Shown here: piece by piece, positions 23,001 to 33,437 of the stretch
How the letters are laid out: every line of letters starts with the position of its first letter
Numbering within the stretch: position 1 is the stretch's first letter
Program-made: the position numbers and the translations under genes
The notes under the pieces: model-generated
Databases searched by the model: none
What the model was told of the DNA's origin: nothing
What the model saw: only the letters and a program-made list of their open reading frames with translations
NCBI GenBank assembly: GCA_904066235.2
Contig: CAJFCV020000002.1
Span: 7,006,001 to 7,070,000 of the forward strand
Source: Bursaphelenchus xylophilus
Taxonomy: Eukaryota > Nematoda > Chromadorea > Rhabditida > Aphelenchoididae
Reading direction: 5' to 3'
DNA: 64,000 bases

Positions 23001-24282
23001 ACAGTAAATAATCCTTATCGTCGCGAAAACTACGATGAGGCAACTGAGATCAACCTAAAATACGAAAAGCTATGGAAACATCATCCAAGGTTCCATTCTG
23101 TCGATAATTTCGACGCCCGAGACCAGAAAGACGGATGGGAAAAGAAAGAAAACCAAGTATACGAATTAATCAAAACTGTCATTGAGCACATTTAAATAAA
23201 CCCTTACCAGAAACGACTCTTCACTAGCTGTTTTCGCGTCCATGTTCTTGAGATGAGGTGACGAGAAGGCGACTTGTCTTGAATTAGCAACTTTGTTTGC
23301 AATTTCATCAGGAAACTGTTTGATTACTTCTTGGATTTGCTCTCGAGATTGTCCTCTTTCATTTTTTAAAAGATTCAAAACTTCACGGCATTCGCTAAAA
23401 AAGGTAAAATAACTTTACATTGATATACTCACTGATATAATTGGTGGACGGTTTCTTCGGCCTCACTCTTCTCTGAAGCCAGCTTCTCCACTTCAAAGTA
23501 AGTCCGTTGAAGTCGTCTCTCTTTAAGAAAACCATCTAAACTCAAATAGTAAGCTTACCCTTTAGGCCAGCTTCCCAGAGCTTCCTTGGCACTTCCACCA
23601 AACCATATCCAAGGAGAACAACCAAGAAAAGGAATCCCCACGTATTCGACGCCGAGATTATTAACACTTTCAAGTGATCCAAATTCATTGAGACTCCCTT
23701 AGAAATGGCGTAGATGAGAAGGAACACAAAGAGAACTAGGTACATGGTGTAATATATAATATTGTTGTATAAAGCAAACTTTAGTCTTCCCATAGCCGTA
23801 AAGCTGCCGCCTTTGGTATAACTCTGCATAATGGGTAACAAAATCCTAAAAACGAAGCAATGAAAATCCGAATACTCTCCAAACATACCATGTAAGCAAT
23901 TGAGAACTCCAATAAACAATTCTCCACACGTGAAGGAGAAAATCCTCTTTCAGGTAACCTTTTGGCTCTTCACAATTAAGATCACTTGCTTCATTATGAG
24001 TCATGTTCATGATGCGTTTCTCATCGACCAAACATTTATGATAGAACGTCTGAAGGAACTCGTTAGGTTGTAAATGATTACGACATTAGAGAAATTACAA
24101 AATCTTACAATTGAAATATCCAGAGGCAACATCAAAATGATAAGAAAAGAGAAGTACCACCCAATGAAAGTCGATACTGACACGAGCAGATGTTGTTTCT
24201 TGAAGTTGGCATACTTATTCCATATATACAAGGTGAGGATAGCAACAAGTACTAATTGAAAGATGAACCACACCACCCCCAT
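20002..24282 (-). CDS. LMBRD2: LMBR1-domain-containing protein 2 homolog
   Basis: Ten exons (24282-24109, 24049-23889, 23845-23559, 23535-23433, 23394-23208, 21758-21396, 21360-21227, 21187-21076, 20710-20425, 20150-20002) give 651 aa. Multiple membrane spans are evident. Diagnostic blocks include [49 protein letters not shown], and the extreme C-terminus DIFNDL, all as in human LMBRD2. The family is linked to beta2-adrenergic receptor signalling and cytoskeletal regulation; the molecular activity is not settled. Intron 5 (about 1.45 kb) contains a whole opposite-strand gene. Intron 8 (366 bp) carries unexplained inserted sequence. The ATG was chosen at 24282; a TTG directly before it is not a start. 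Confidence 0.95.
21882..23195 (+). CDS. TTD14-like P-loop ATPase, nested in a LMBRD2 intron
   Basis: Five exons (21882-21957, 21994-22058, 22091-22243, 22276-22439, 22988-23195) give 221 aa. The Walker A loop GGPCAGKTT is split by a 36-bp intron. It is followed by [11 protein letters not shown], then [14 protein letters not shown], and later HPRFHSVDN. This order is that of Drosophila TTD14 (TRPL translocation defect 14), a GTP- and phosphoinositide-binding protein with an AAA_28-type fold. The fourth intron (548 bp) is occupied by a mariner-like element, yet the exon junction across it is perfectly in phase (CCA AA|A GAA), so the gene appears functional. The stop codon lies 12 bp inside the host intron, and its aataaa signal overlaps the region beside the LMBRD2 donor. 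Confidence 0.85.
22443..22955. mobile_element. Mariner-like non-autonomous element in a TTD14 intron
   Basis: The element is 513 bp with imperfect terminal inverted repeats of about 110 bp, starting cagggtgtttc and ending gaaacaccctg, and is flanked by TA on both sides, the Tc1/mariner target duplication. Both arms contain ctgtgctctttgcag or a close variant. No transposase frame is present. The upstream TA is the second and third base of the host intron's 5' splice site, so the donor now reads gtacag. Removing the element leaves a 35-bp intron beginning gtaaac. Confidence 0.8.
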
Positions 24283-24872
24283 CAAGACATGCTACCAATC
24301 CACGTTCCCTTGCTCCTTATTTATTCTCGAGAGATCTCATATCTCTTTTCCAAAATTTCGTCGAAAAAAAACAAAACGCCAAGGATTTCTTGACATTGAA
24401 GGGAATCCACTCGAAACAAGCTAGGTCTCGACGCGAACAGCGACAACAGTACCCCCGAACTATGCGAAATTGCCAGCAAGTCCGATCGGCGGCGCACTCT
24501 GATCGCCGATATCAACCGGCAGAAAAAACAGGGGGAGCGTAACTATTACGGGGAAAGGCATGAATAATATCGGGCTGACGTGGAGAAGCGCGTTTCAGTC
24601 TTCCCAGTTTACCTGATTGACATTTATTTGAGGGCAATTGTTTTAATAGTTTTGAGGTTTATTAATAAGGTTTCGTTGAATTTTCCTTAATCGGGGTTAT
24701 TGAATATGATCGTTTCTTTGCTTCTGTCCAAATTATTTTTGAATAATGATGGCGTTTCATCTGATCATGCCTGTTTACAGATTCATCGTCTTTGGAAACG
24801 TCTTGCTGACGGTCAAGTCGTTTCTTTGGTTAGTATCTGGATCGTCTGAGCCTCGGAATCCCTTTCGTCAAG
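24283..24872. promoter_or_regulatory. Divergent promoter region of LMBRD2 and vigilin
   Basis: This 590-bp interval separates the start codons of two divergently transcribed genes. A short pyrimidine-rich stretch and a possible acceptor (tgtttacag near 24780) lie upstream of the vigilin ATG and might mark a trans-splice site or a 5' UTR intron. No coding capacity is seen. Confidence 0.4.
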
Positions 24873-27800
24873 ATGAATACCGCAGATGTCTTTGTTAATG
24901 GTGGTTCGTCCGCCGACCCGGCTAGCTATGGATTTGGAGCGCCGTCTAACGGTGTTGTGGAGAAGAAGCCTGAACAACCCTCTTCGTCTGGCCTGCCCAA
25001 GGAGAAGGTCGTGATGGATTATTCAACTGATTTCCCCAAGTTGCCCGAGACCAAGCAAAATGCTGCTCCAGCTGGAGCATGGGGTCGCAAGACCTTGACA
25101 AAGGCTGTTGTTACTGAAACCTTCAAGCTTCCCGCTTCCGATCGTGCCTCCATGAACCTTGGTAACAAGGGCTTTGGACTGGCTGAACAAACTAAATGTA
25201 GTCAAGTTGCTGCCGAAACCAACACTAAGATCGAGTTGTCTGAAGCCTCCGACAAGTCTTTGACTATACTCATTTCTGGAAAGAAGTCCGATGTTGATGT
25301 CGCCCATGGGCGTCTTGTTCGTGAACTCCAAACTCAATCCCAGATTGAAGTGAGTGTGGATCGCGAATTCTATGGGGCTATTATTGGTAAGTAATGTCTA
25401 TATTATTATCAATTCGGTTTTTAGGAAAGCAAGGAGATCGTCGGAAACAGATGGAGAATGAATACAATTGCCGAATCTTCTTGCCTGGTAAAGATGAACA
25501 AAGCAGTGTTATTCGAATTGTTGGACCTATTGACCAGATCAGGGCTTGTGGACTAAAACTGAAATCCATTGTGACCGAGTTGGCTAAGCAAGCTACTGAG
25601 AGTTTGGATGTCCCACGTGAATTTTATCCATGGATCCGTGGTCCCGCTAACAAAACTTTGGAGTCGATTCAAGCCGAGACTGGGGCCAAGGTTAACATTC
25701 CGACCTCTAAATCCAAGAATGACACTATTGTTATTGCCGGTGAACGCGAAGGAGTTTACAAAGCACTGGCCCTTGTCAAAAAAATTTACGAAAGTGCCAA
25801 GGTAAGATTATTAGGATATTATTTCTTTTTCCTCTCCATGTGTAAATGTAAATTTTTTAGAAGAACAACAAAAGTGTGACATGTAAAGTGAACAGGTCTC
25901 AACATCGCTTTATTATTGGAAACCAAAGATCTGGCATTGATGAAATCCTTGAGAAGACGGGTGTTTTGGTTGAAGTCCCTTCGGAGGAGGAAAATTCTGA
26001 TACTATTACTCTTCGTGGACCCCAAGCAGCTCTAGGCGATGCTTTGGCTTTAGTGTTCGCTCGTGCTACCTCAATTATCTCTTTGGAAATCGAATATCCA
26101 GAATGGCAGAGGCGTTTCTTGATCGGCCCAAAGGGGCAAACCCTTCAACAATTGGTTCCCAAGCAAGACCGGTTGAATGTTGAGTTTGAGAACGGAGGCA
26201 AAATTTATCTGGAGGGACCTCCAGAGGCTGTGAAGAATGCCCATGTAGCCTTGAGCACAGAAATAAACAGGCTCACCAAGGAAATGGCATCCGAAACTGT
26301 AAAAATCCCAGCATATCTCCATCGTCATATCATTGGAAGAAGCGGTGCTCTGAGTATGTTTTCCGATTGCTGTACTAGTTATTTTAGTTAACAAAATCAA
26401 GGAAGATAACGAAGTCCAAATCACGATCCCAGACGAGAGACAAGGATCTGACGAGATCAGAATTGAAGGAAAGAAAGAAGGAGTTAAGAATGCCGTGAAT
26501 GTGCTCAAGGAAAGGGGAGCAGAGTTGGTAAGTAAATGAATAAAATGTTAATCTTTGTAGGAGAAGAAAATGCCCGCCGATAAACAACCCCCGCAACTGC
26601 CGTTGGAAGAAACTTTTAAAACTTCAGTTGATGTTGAACCAAAATGGCATAAGCATTTTGTTCTCCGAGGAGCCGAGGTGATTCGGGAGATTCAAGATCA
26701 ATTTGGCGGTGTTGTTATTTCCTTTCCAAGGCAAGATTCGGGAGAATCCAAAGTGCATATCAAAGGTCCAAAGGCTTCCATTGATCAGGCCAGGAAAAAG
26801 ATCGAAGAGATTGTCGCCGATCTCGAAGCCCAGATCACTGTTAATCTAGAAATTTCTGAAGAACATCATCGTTCATTGGTCCCTCATGCTAATGCCATTC
26901 GTCAAAAACACAACGTTCGGCTCAACTTCCCACCACGCGGAACTTCCAACGAGGGAGCTGAGCCCGTCGATGGTATCTTACCTGCCAACCTGGTCACTCT
27001 TTCTGGTCTTCCATCCAACATCGAGGCTGCCAAGGCTGAATTGGTTGAACTTATCCCTGTTACTGAAGTGGTAAGTAAGAACTATTGTCGCTGATTTCTT
27101 TGTAGTTGACTGTCCCCACGGAGTATCACAGCACTTTGATTGGAAAGAAAGGAGAATCTATTAGAGCTTTCATGCAAACACACAATGTCCGTGTTACTGT
27201 TCCATCTGCAGAAGACAATTCTGACAAGGTTACGGTCACTGGTCCACCTAAGAATGTCGCTGCCGCCGTTGCTGATTTGAAGAACAAGGTCGAAGAATTG
27301 GACAAACAGTCTGAAGATCGTCGCCTCCGTTCTTACAAGACTGTTGTTGAGATTCCTTTGGAGTACCATCAACGATTGATTGGACAAGGAGGTCAGACTA
27401 TTCGCGAGTTCTCCAAGAAGTATGATGTTCATGTTGCATTCCCAAGAGACAACACTGAGACCATCACCATCTCAGGATATGAAGACAAGGCAAACGAGGC
27501 CAAGGACGAAATTGTTAGGCTTGTGGAGGAATACAAAAACATGATCACTCACACCGTTCAACTTGACCCCCGCTTCCATCCTCGTCTTATCGGGCCAAGA
27601 GGGAAGAACCTTAAAAAAGTAGGCTGATAATATTCTGACGACGGTGACTTGTTTTCAGTATCAAGAAGATTTCAACGTCGAGATCAATTTCGCTACAAGG
27701 AATGATCCCGATCCATCGCTGGTTACCGTGTCTGGGAAGAATGAGGAAAACATCTTGGATTGCATCGACAAGCTTCGTTTGCTTGAAGAAGACTTTATGC

Positions 27801-28000
27801 AAGATGTTGTCGAGAGATATCAATACACTTATCAGCGTAGAGCAGAGCCAGTTCATCAACCAAAGCCGCAGGCTGTTGAGATTACTGGAGCTCCATGGCA
27901 ATTGGACAACTTGGATCAGTTCCCAACCATGGGTCAACAACAACAACAAGCGGCTGTTGCTTCTCATCAGCCAACCGGCTATTGGGGACGTCGTAATTAA
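24873..28000 (+). CDS. vgln-1: Vigilin, multi-KH-domain RNA-binding protein
   Basis: Seven exons (24873-25386, 25425-25801, 25861-26353, 26388-26527, 26561-27070, 27106-27618, 27659-28000) give 962 aa. About eleven KH repeats can be counted. Intact GxxG loops read GKQG, GPKG, GRSG, GKKG, GQGG and GPRG. Other repeats have lost the loop (for example LGNKG region, RGPAN, GNQR, RGAEV, VPHAN). Vigilins usually have 14-15 KH domains in about 1,200-1,270 aa, so this one is short and several repeats are degenerate. The family binds mRNA and tRNA on polysomes and at the ER. The Gln-rich tail (MGQQQQQAA) ends GYWGRRN. Convergent with sptl-1, 204 bp apart. Confidence 0.93.
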
Positions 28001-28204
28001 AAAATAATTCGATCCTGAATATAGTCACGCCCCTTTAAACTGTGATTTTTTACAACTATTTCGTTTGACCGACGCCGATTCATTTACTAACCCAACACAA
28101 TATTCCAAATAGTGCCTTCAGATAATTATTTTTAAGTTATTTTGTTTGATAAAATATTTATAGCTAATAAAGTTGCTATTTTTAATTATTAAAGAGTAAA
28201 AAAT

Positions 28205-31200
28205 TTAAACGAAAGTTGATTTTATTGAGGAAAGAACATGGTTCAGTTCGTCATCGGTCCATCCGGCATTGCATGTCAGTTTGATTCTGAGAAGACAATG
28301 AGGGTTCCGAGAAAATTTTAAAAATTTCGTCCATGCTGCTCCAACCAGTTTCTCGCATACCGAACTTTTTGTCCTGCAATGTGCGGAGCCGAACATAGAA
28401 CAAGGATACAACTTGTTCTGAACGGCGCAGTAGAAAGAATTATTCGCACCTCGCAAAGTTTTTGCCTATTTTGGTGGGCCTTGTACAGTGCAGAAGAAAA
28501 AGTTGTTATGGGCAAAACTCGTGTTGAGCGTCATGGGCAAAAGTATTTTAATTTACTCGGAACCCCCTTATGGATTGTTAGCGACAAATCAAACTTACCC
28601 TTTAGGGACTGCAAATGTTTCCGACTGATCCAGAAACCTTGAGCGGGTCACAACGATTCCGTTTCCCATAAACTTAAATATTAGGTTGTTTTGAGTACTC
28701 TATGTATGCCCACCTTCTCAACAAGTTGATTAAGCCTCTTTTCGCTGTCTTCTTCCTTGCAGTGAATTAACTTCAACGGGGAATGAGGAGCGCCTTGGAG
28801 AACAAACTCGGTGTGTTGAAGCGATGCTTCGATAGTGTCATGAATTCGTTTTGAGATTTGGCCCAAACGACCAACAAGATTTTTATTATCGTCAATTAGA
28901 TGCAACGCCTCAATGGCAGCTGCAGCCAAAAGAGGCGGAAGGGACGCAGAAAAGCAATAACCCAATCCTAAAGCAATCAATGAATGCTGAAACTGGTCCC
29001 AACCCACCTGAGAGACGCTGGTGACCCATAACAAAGGCCCGGCCACAGGTGAAGCCGCCCGTTGTTCCGATACCGTTCTCTAACGAAACCATGATCATGT
29101 CGACGTCGTTAGTGGGGACATCATAATAGTCGGTGACACCTAAAGGAATTTATTTTTAAAAGCGCTTTATGTGCGTCTTCAGTCCCGCTCCAATCAAGAA
29201 CTCTCGGCTAGCCGACCAAAAAAAAGTTTCGTCAATTGAAATTGGATATAAAAGGTCGTGGAGCAAGCGAACTCTAATGCGGCGAGGAAAATAAAAATAC
29301 TTTTATTTTACTGATTACTTACTACACGCTACTTTTATTAATTATGACGTTTATTGCCTACAGCCATTCTTTCTTTTCCTTCTTTTATTAGTCTAGCACC
29401 TGGAAAAGTGGTATTTTTATTGTACGCACTTCTCTGTGGCTCACCGACGTCCAGAGGTCATACAATAACCCTTTTATAATTACCATCTATCTAAAGTTCG
29501 ACTCTTACCATAAGATACAATTCTTTTGCAAAAGGATTAAAATTTCATGACCCCATCTACCGTCCACATTCTCTTGACAAAAACGATCACAAGACGTTCA
29601 CTCCTTGCTGAACGAAAGATCATTTCCGGCTTTTTGATGTTCCTGTACATTTCATAATAGACCGAGAGGAAGCGAGACAGAGAGGACTCGGATCAGTCGC
29701 CCCAAATCCCCCTTTTGGCTATGATCAAAAGTCATGACGCTTTCGTTTTTCGACTTGGTTCTCACGTGGCGTGACAAGCTTAAAAGTGTTTTAAACGGGT
29801 TCTTTGAATGCCAGACTAACAATAAGTCCGTATCTTATACACTATGGTTCGTATAAAACAGCTGAACCCATAAGCCAGGTTCATTCAGTCATGCACGTCA
29901 GAATAGAGACGTCAGTATTTTACGTGATTCGATCCATTTTCAAAAACGCTGAGTCCTCCAGATCGTTTTGGACAAGCAAATCACCTTCTCGTATGACATG
30001 ATATCCTATTCGCTTTGACGGCTCAATTTGAAACATGTCTGGCGTTCGTTCGGAATTCGTTTAAACCGCTTGGGACGTTCTTTTCGCATTGAGATAATGA
30101 CTACTTGCAGACTTATGAAGCCTAATGTAATTTTCTTGGCCTGTTGTCTCAGCTGGGTCAGTTGCCAAGTGCCCGACAACTTTTTGATGGATAACATCAC
30201 TAATCTAATTCCTGTGTGCAATCGAGAGAATGCTCCGAACCATCAGATATACTGTAATGGACCCATCTTGGAGGCTGTAATGGCGTTTGAATTATACCAC
30301 GATTCGAAAACATTTGTCGATAAACCACTCAAATACCCGCCACAAGTCGTGTTGGACAAGTACAAGGGGTTATTTCCGACACAAGATGACGTCAACAAAT
30401 ACGATCTTCAGAAGTTCATCGATGAAAATTTCTACGAAGCAGGAACAGAAATGCAAAGGTGAGGGAATAAATCCTCAGACAATACAAACATTATTTTAGT
30501 TGCCAATTAGACGACTGGAATGAAAAGCCTTTGAAGTTGATGTCAATTGCTGATCCTAATCTCAGATCTTGGGCTTTCGAATTAAATCTAATATGGAAAA
30601 GTTTGTGTCGCGAAGTCGACCCAATCGTCCGAAACGAAAGCGAACGGTTCTCTTTGCTTTATGTTCCCAACAGATTCATCGTTCCTGGAGGCAGATTTCG
30701 CGAATTCTACTATTGGGATTCTTATTGGACCATCAAGGGATTACTAGCCTCAGGTAAAAAAGTGGAATGATCGGGAACCTTGAACATTAACGCTTCAGGA
30801 ATGTACGATACAGTCAAAAGTATGCTGCTTAACTTCATCTATATCGTCGAAAAGTACGGATTCATTCCAAACGGAGGCAGAGTGTATTATCTGACACGAT
30901 CACAGCCGCCACTATTGACAGGAATGGTCTACGAATACTATGAAGCCACTCATGACATTAACTTTCTGATTGAAAATGTTGGGACTTTAGAAAAGGTAAG
31001 CCAATCCTACGGTAAAATACGAAAATAATTAGGAACTTTACTTCTGGGACACCCACAGGATGGTGGACATCGATATTGACGGCAGGAAATACCAAATGTA
31101 CCAATATCGTGCAGACAGTAACAGTCCCAGGCCGGAATCGTTCAAGGAAGACGTCGAACTCACAAAGCACTTTACGAAGACTGAAAGGAAACAAAAGACT

Positions 31201-33350
31201 TGGCAAGATTTGGCTAGCGCAGCCGAATCTGGATGGGATTTTAGCAGTCGATGGTTCCGAAATTCGGTGGACATGAAGACAATTGAGACGACCAACATAG
31301 TCCCAGTAGACTTGAACTCTTTTCTTTGTTGGAATATGAATATCCTCAGCTATTTCTTCGACGAGATCAACGAATTGGAGAAGGCGGAAGAATTCAGAAA
31401 CAGACTCGGGAAGTTCAGATCACATTTCCAGAAGGTGTTCTATTTGAAGAACGAGAGCGGATGGTTTGATTTCAATCTTCGAACAGGCGTTCACAATATC
31501 AAATTCTATCCAAGCATGGCTTCTCCACTTTTCACTCGATGCTATCACTCGCTCAATCATCGACAAGCCGAGAAAATCTTTGATAAAATGGAGGAAAAAG
31601 GAGCCTTTAAATTCGTCGGAGGAATCCCAACCAGGCAAGTTGTAAAACCTGATACTAGTGTAATTATTCCAGCTTACAAGAAGATACAAATCAACAGTGG
31701 GACTTCCCGAACGGATGGAGTCCGCTCAATCATATCATAATTGAAGGATTGCGGCAATCCGAGAGTCCTAGGTAATAACTGCGACTAATAAAATCACTAC
31801 CGTTATTTCAAAGGTGTAGTAATCACGATTTTCAGAATGCAATACAAGGCATTTTTGCTTGCACAGAAATGGATTCTAAGTAACTACCGAGTGTTCAAAA
31901 AGACCGGCGTCATGTGGGAAAAATATGATGTGATAGGGTCTAATCCAAACGTGGGATCGGGAGGAGAATATACAGTTCAAGTAAGAAGCCTGACATAAAA
32001 ACTCCCATTGATGTGACTTTAGGCCGGATTTGGCTGGACTAATGGAGTCGTCTTAGACCTGCTAATGACATACGCAGAGCAATTCAACTTCCCTCTACTG
32101 GGTGATGAGAATAAAGAGCAAAACATTCCATCACCTGACACCAAACCGCATAATCAGACGTTAATAAGAACGCCAAAAGCGCTAAATTTGAAACGAACTG
32201 ACGTTAACACAGCCAGAGGCAGTTATCCGTCCTTACTTTTGTTTGTTACTATTTTGTATTTTTTGTTTTAGATCTCTTATCAGGTGCTTTGTGAAACGGG
32301 TCCCTTTCAAACTGTAAAAATAAACTAAACTCACCTCTGCCGCGTTTTCCGACGACTCCAAAGGACAAACTCTCGTCCATGAAAACACGAACCTTGTACT
32401 TCCACTTCAACTCCATAATTCGGGGTAATGGACAGAGATCGGCGGTCTTGGCATAAAGGCCTTCAATTATTATGAATTTGCGGACCTCTTGGGCTTTCTT
32501 CGGATTCTGAAAAATCAATGTTGAACAGGTTCAAAACATGCTGTAAAGCTAAGATTGAATACTTTTTTGTCTTTCTCCTGCTGTTCTTTCAATAATCTCT
32601 CCAAATCAGACATATCGTTGTGTTCAAACCATTCAATTCTACTTCTAGATGCCTGTAAAGCTTTTTGAATAGCGAAATTGCAGGCTTTATCAGCATAAAT
32701 GATGTCGCCTCTTTTGGAATATGCTGGTATGGAACTGGCTATCGTAGCGAATCCAAAACTGTAGAGGACGGCTTCTTCGACTCCCATAAATTGAGCAATT
32801 TTCTTCTCGGCTTCCAAGTGAATGTCGACAGTGCCGTAGAAACTTCGAGGTCCGCATGATCCAACTCCATATTGCTTGATCGCTTTTTTGGCCGCAGCCT
32901 TAATATAAACAGTAAAACATTATATCCGTAGCATACCTCAATCTTCTCATTCCCAACGAAGTTGAGGAAGTTATTTGTGGCCATATTAAAGTACTCCTTT
33001 CCTTCTATTAGAACTTTTTTTGCTATTTTCCTGAAAATTTACAAAAAGAAAGTAACCGCTTTACCCTTCAATTTTGTCTGACAAGTTCCTTTCGTTGCAA
33101 ATCATATGCTCGGGTACCAATGGCTGGGGGTTCCATTCCGAGATTATCTTGTCCTTCTCTTCTTCAGACAATTCTAAATCATCGTCCTTTGACTTTTTCT
33201 TTCGGAACACGATCATATACACGAACAATGCCACAAACGCCGACTCCAACGCCATGTGCACCGGCGAACCCTTAAAAATTCAGACCATTATTAATTGAAT
33301 AAAAATCTTACAGTAACGGAATCGTAGACGGTTCCCAGCAACCCTTCCAT
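28205..33350 (-). CDS. sptl-1: Serine palmitoyltransferase subunit 1
   Basis: Nine exons (33350-33312, 33270-33065, 33030-32937, 32898-32563, 32506-32335, 29139-29008, 28967-28714, 28672-28599, 28286-28205) give 462 aa; human SPTLC1 is 473. An N-terminal membrane anchor ([16 protein letters not shown]) precedes the PLP-fold domain. Diagnostic blocks are [41 protein letters not shown] and [20 protein letters not shown]. This subunit pairs with SPTLC2 at the ER to make 3-ketosphinganine from serine and palmitoyl-CoA; in this family it lacks the catalytic lysine. The ATG follows an attttag acceptor by one base. Intron 5 (about 3.2 kb) contains the complete trehalase gene on the other strand. Confidence 0.96.
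30097..32271 (+). CDS. tre: Trehalase (GH37), nested in a sptl-1 intron
   Basis: Seven exons (30097-30458, 30500-30753, 30799-30995, 31033-31634, 31673-31771, 31836-31980, 32023-32271) give 635 aa. A signal peptide ([16 protein letters not shown]) precedes the catalytic domain. GH37 signature 1 reads [15 protein letters not shown] at about residue 183; signature 2 reads QWDFPNGW at about 480; [10 protein letters not shown] lies between. It hydrolyses trehalose to glucose. The hydrophobic C-terminus ([16 protein letters not shown]) suggests a GPI or tail anchor. The intron after exon 4 uses a GC donor (ag|gcaagt), confirmed because it restores [19 protein letters not shown] start at 30028, 23 codons upstream, is possible but would bury the signal peptide. 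Confidence 0.95.
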
Positions 33351-33437
33351 TCTAAAATAATACGCTTAATAAAAATATTTGACAATTGTGAAAAGTAATC
33401 ATGGAACAGCCAAATTAAGCAAAAACTAAGAGTAAGG

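Noticed and set aside
29245..29260. TATA-box-like tataaaagg as the trehalase promoter
   Set aside because: It lies about 840 bp upstream of the trehalase start with no supporting 5' UTR intron, so the assignment is too speculative.
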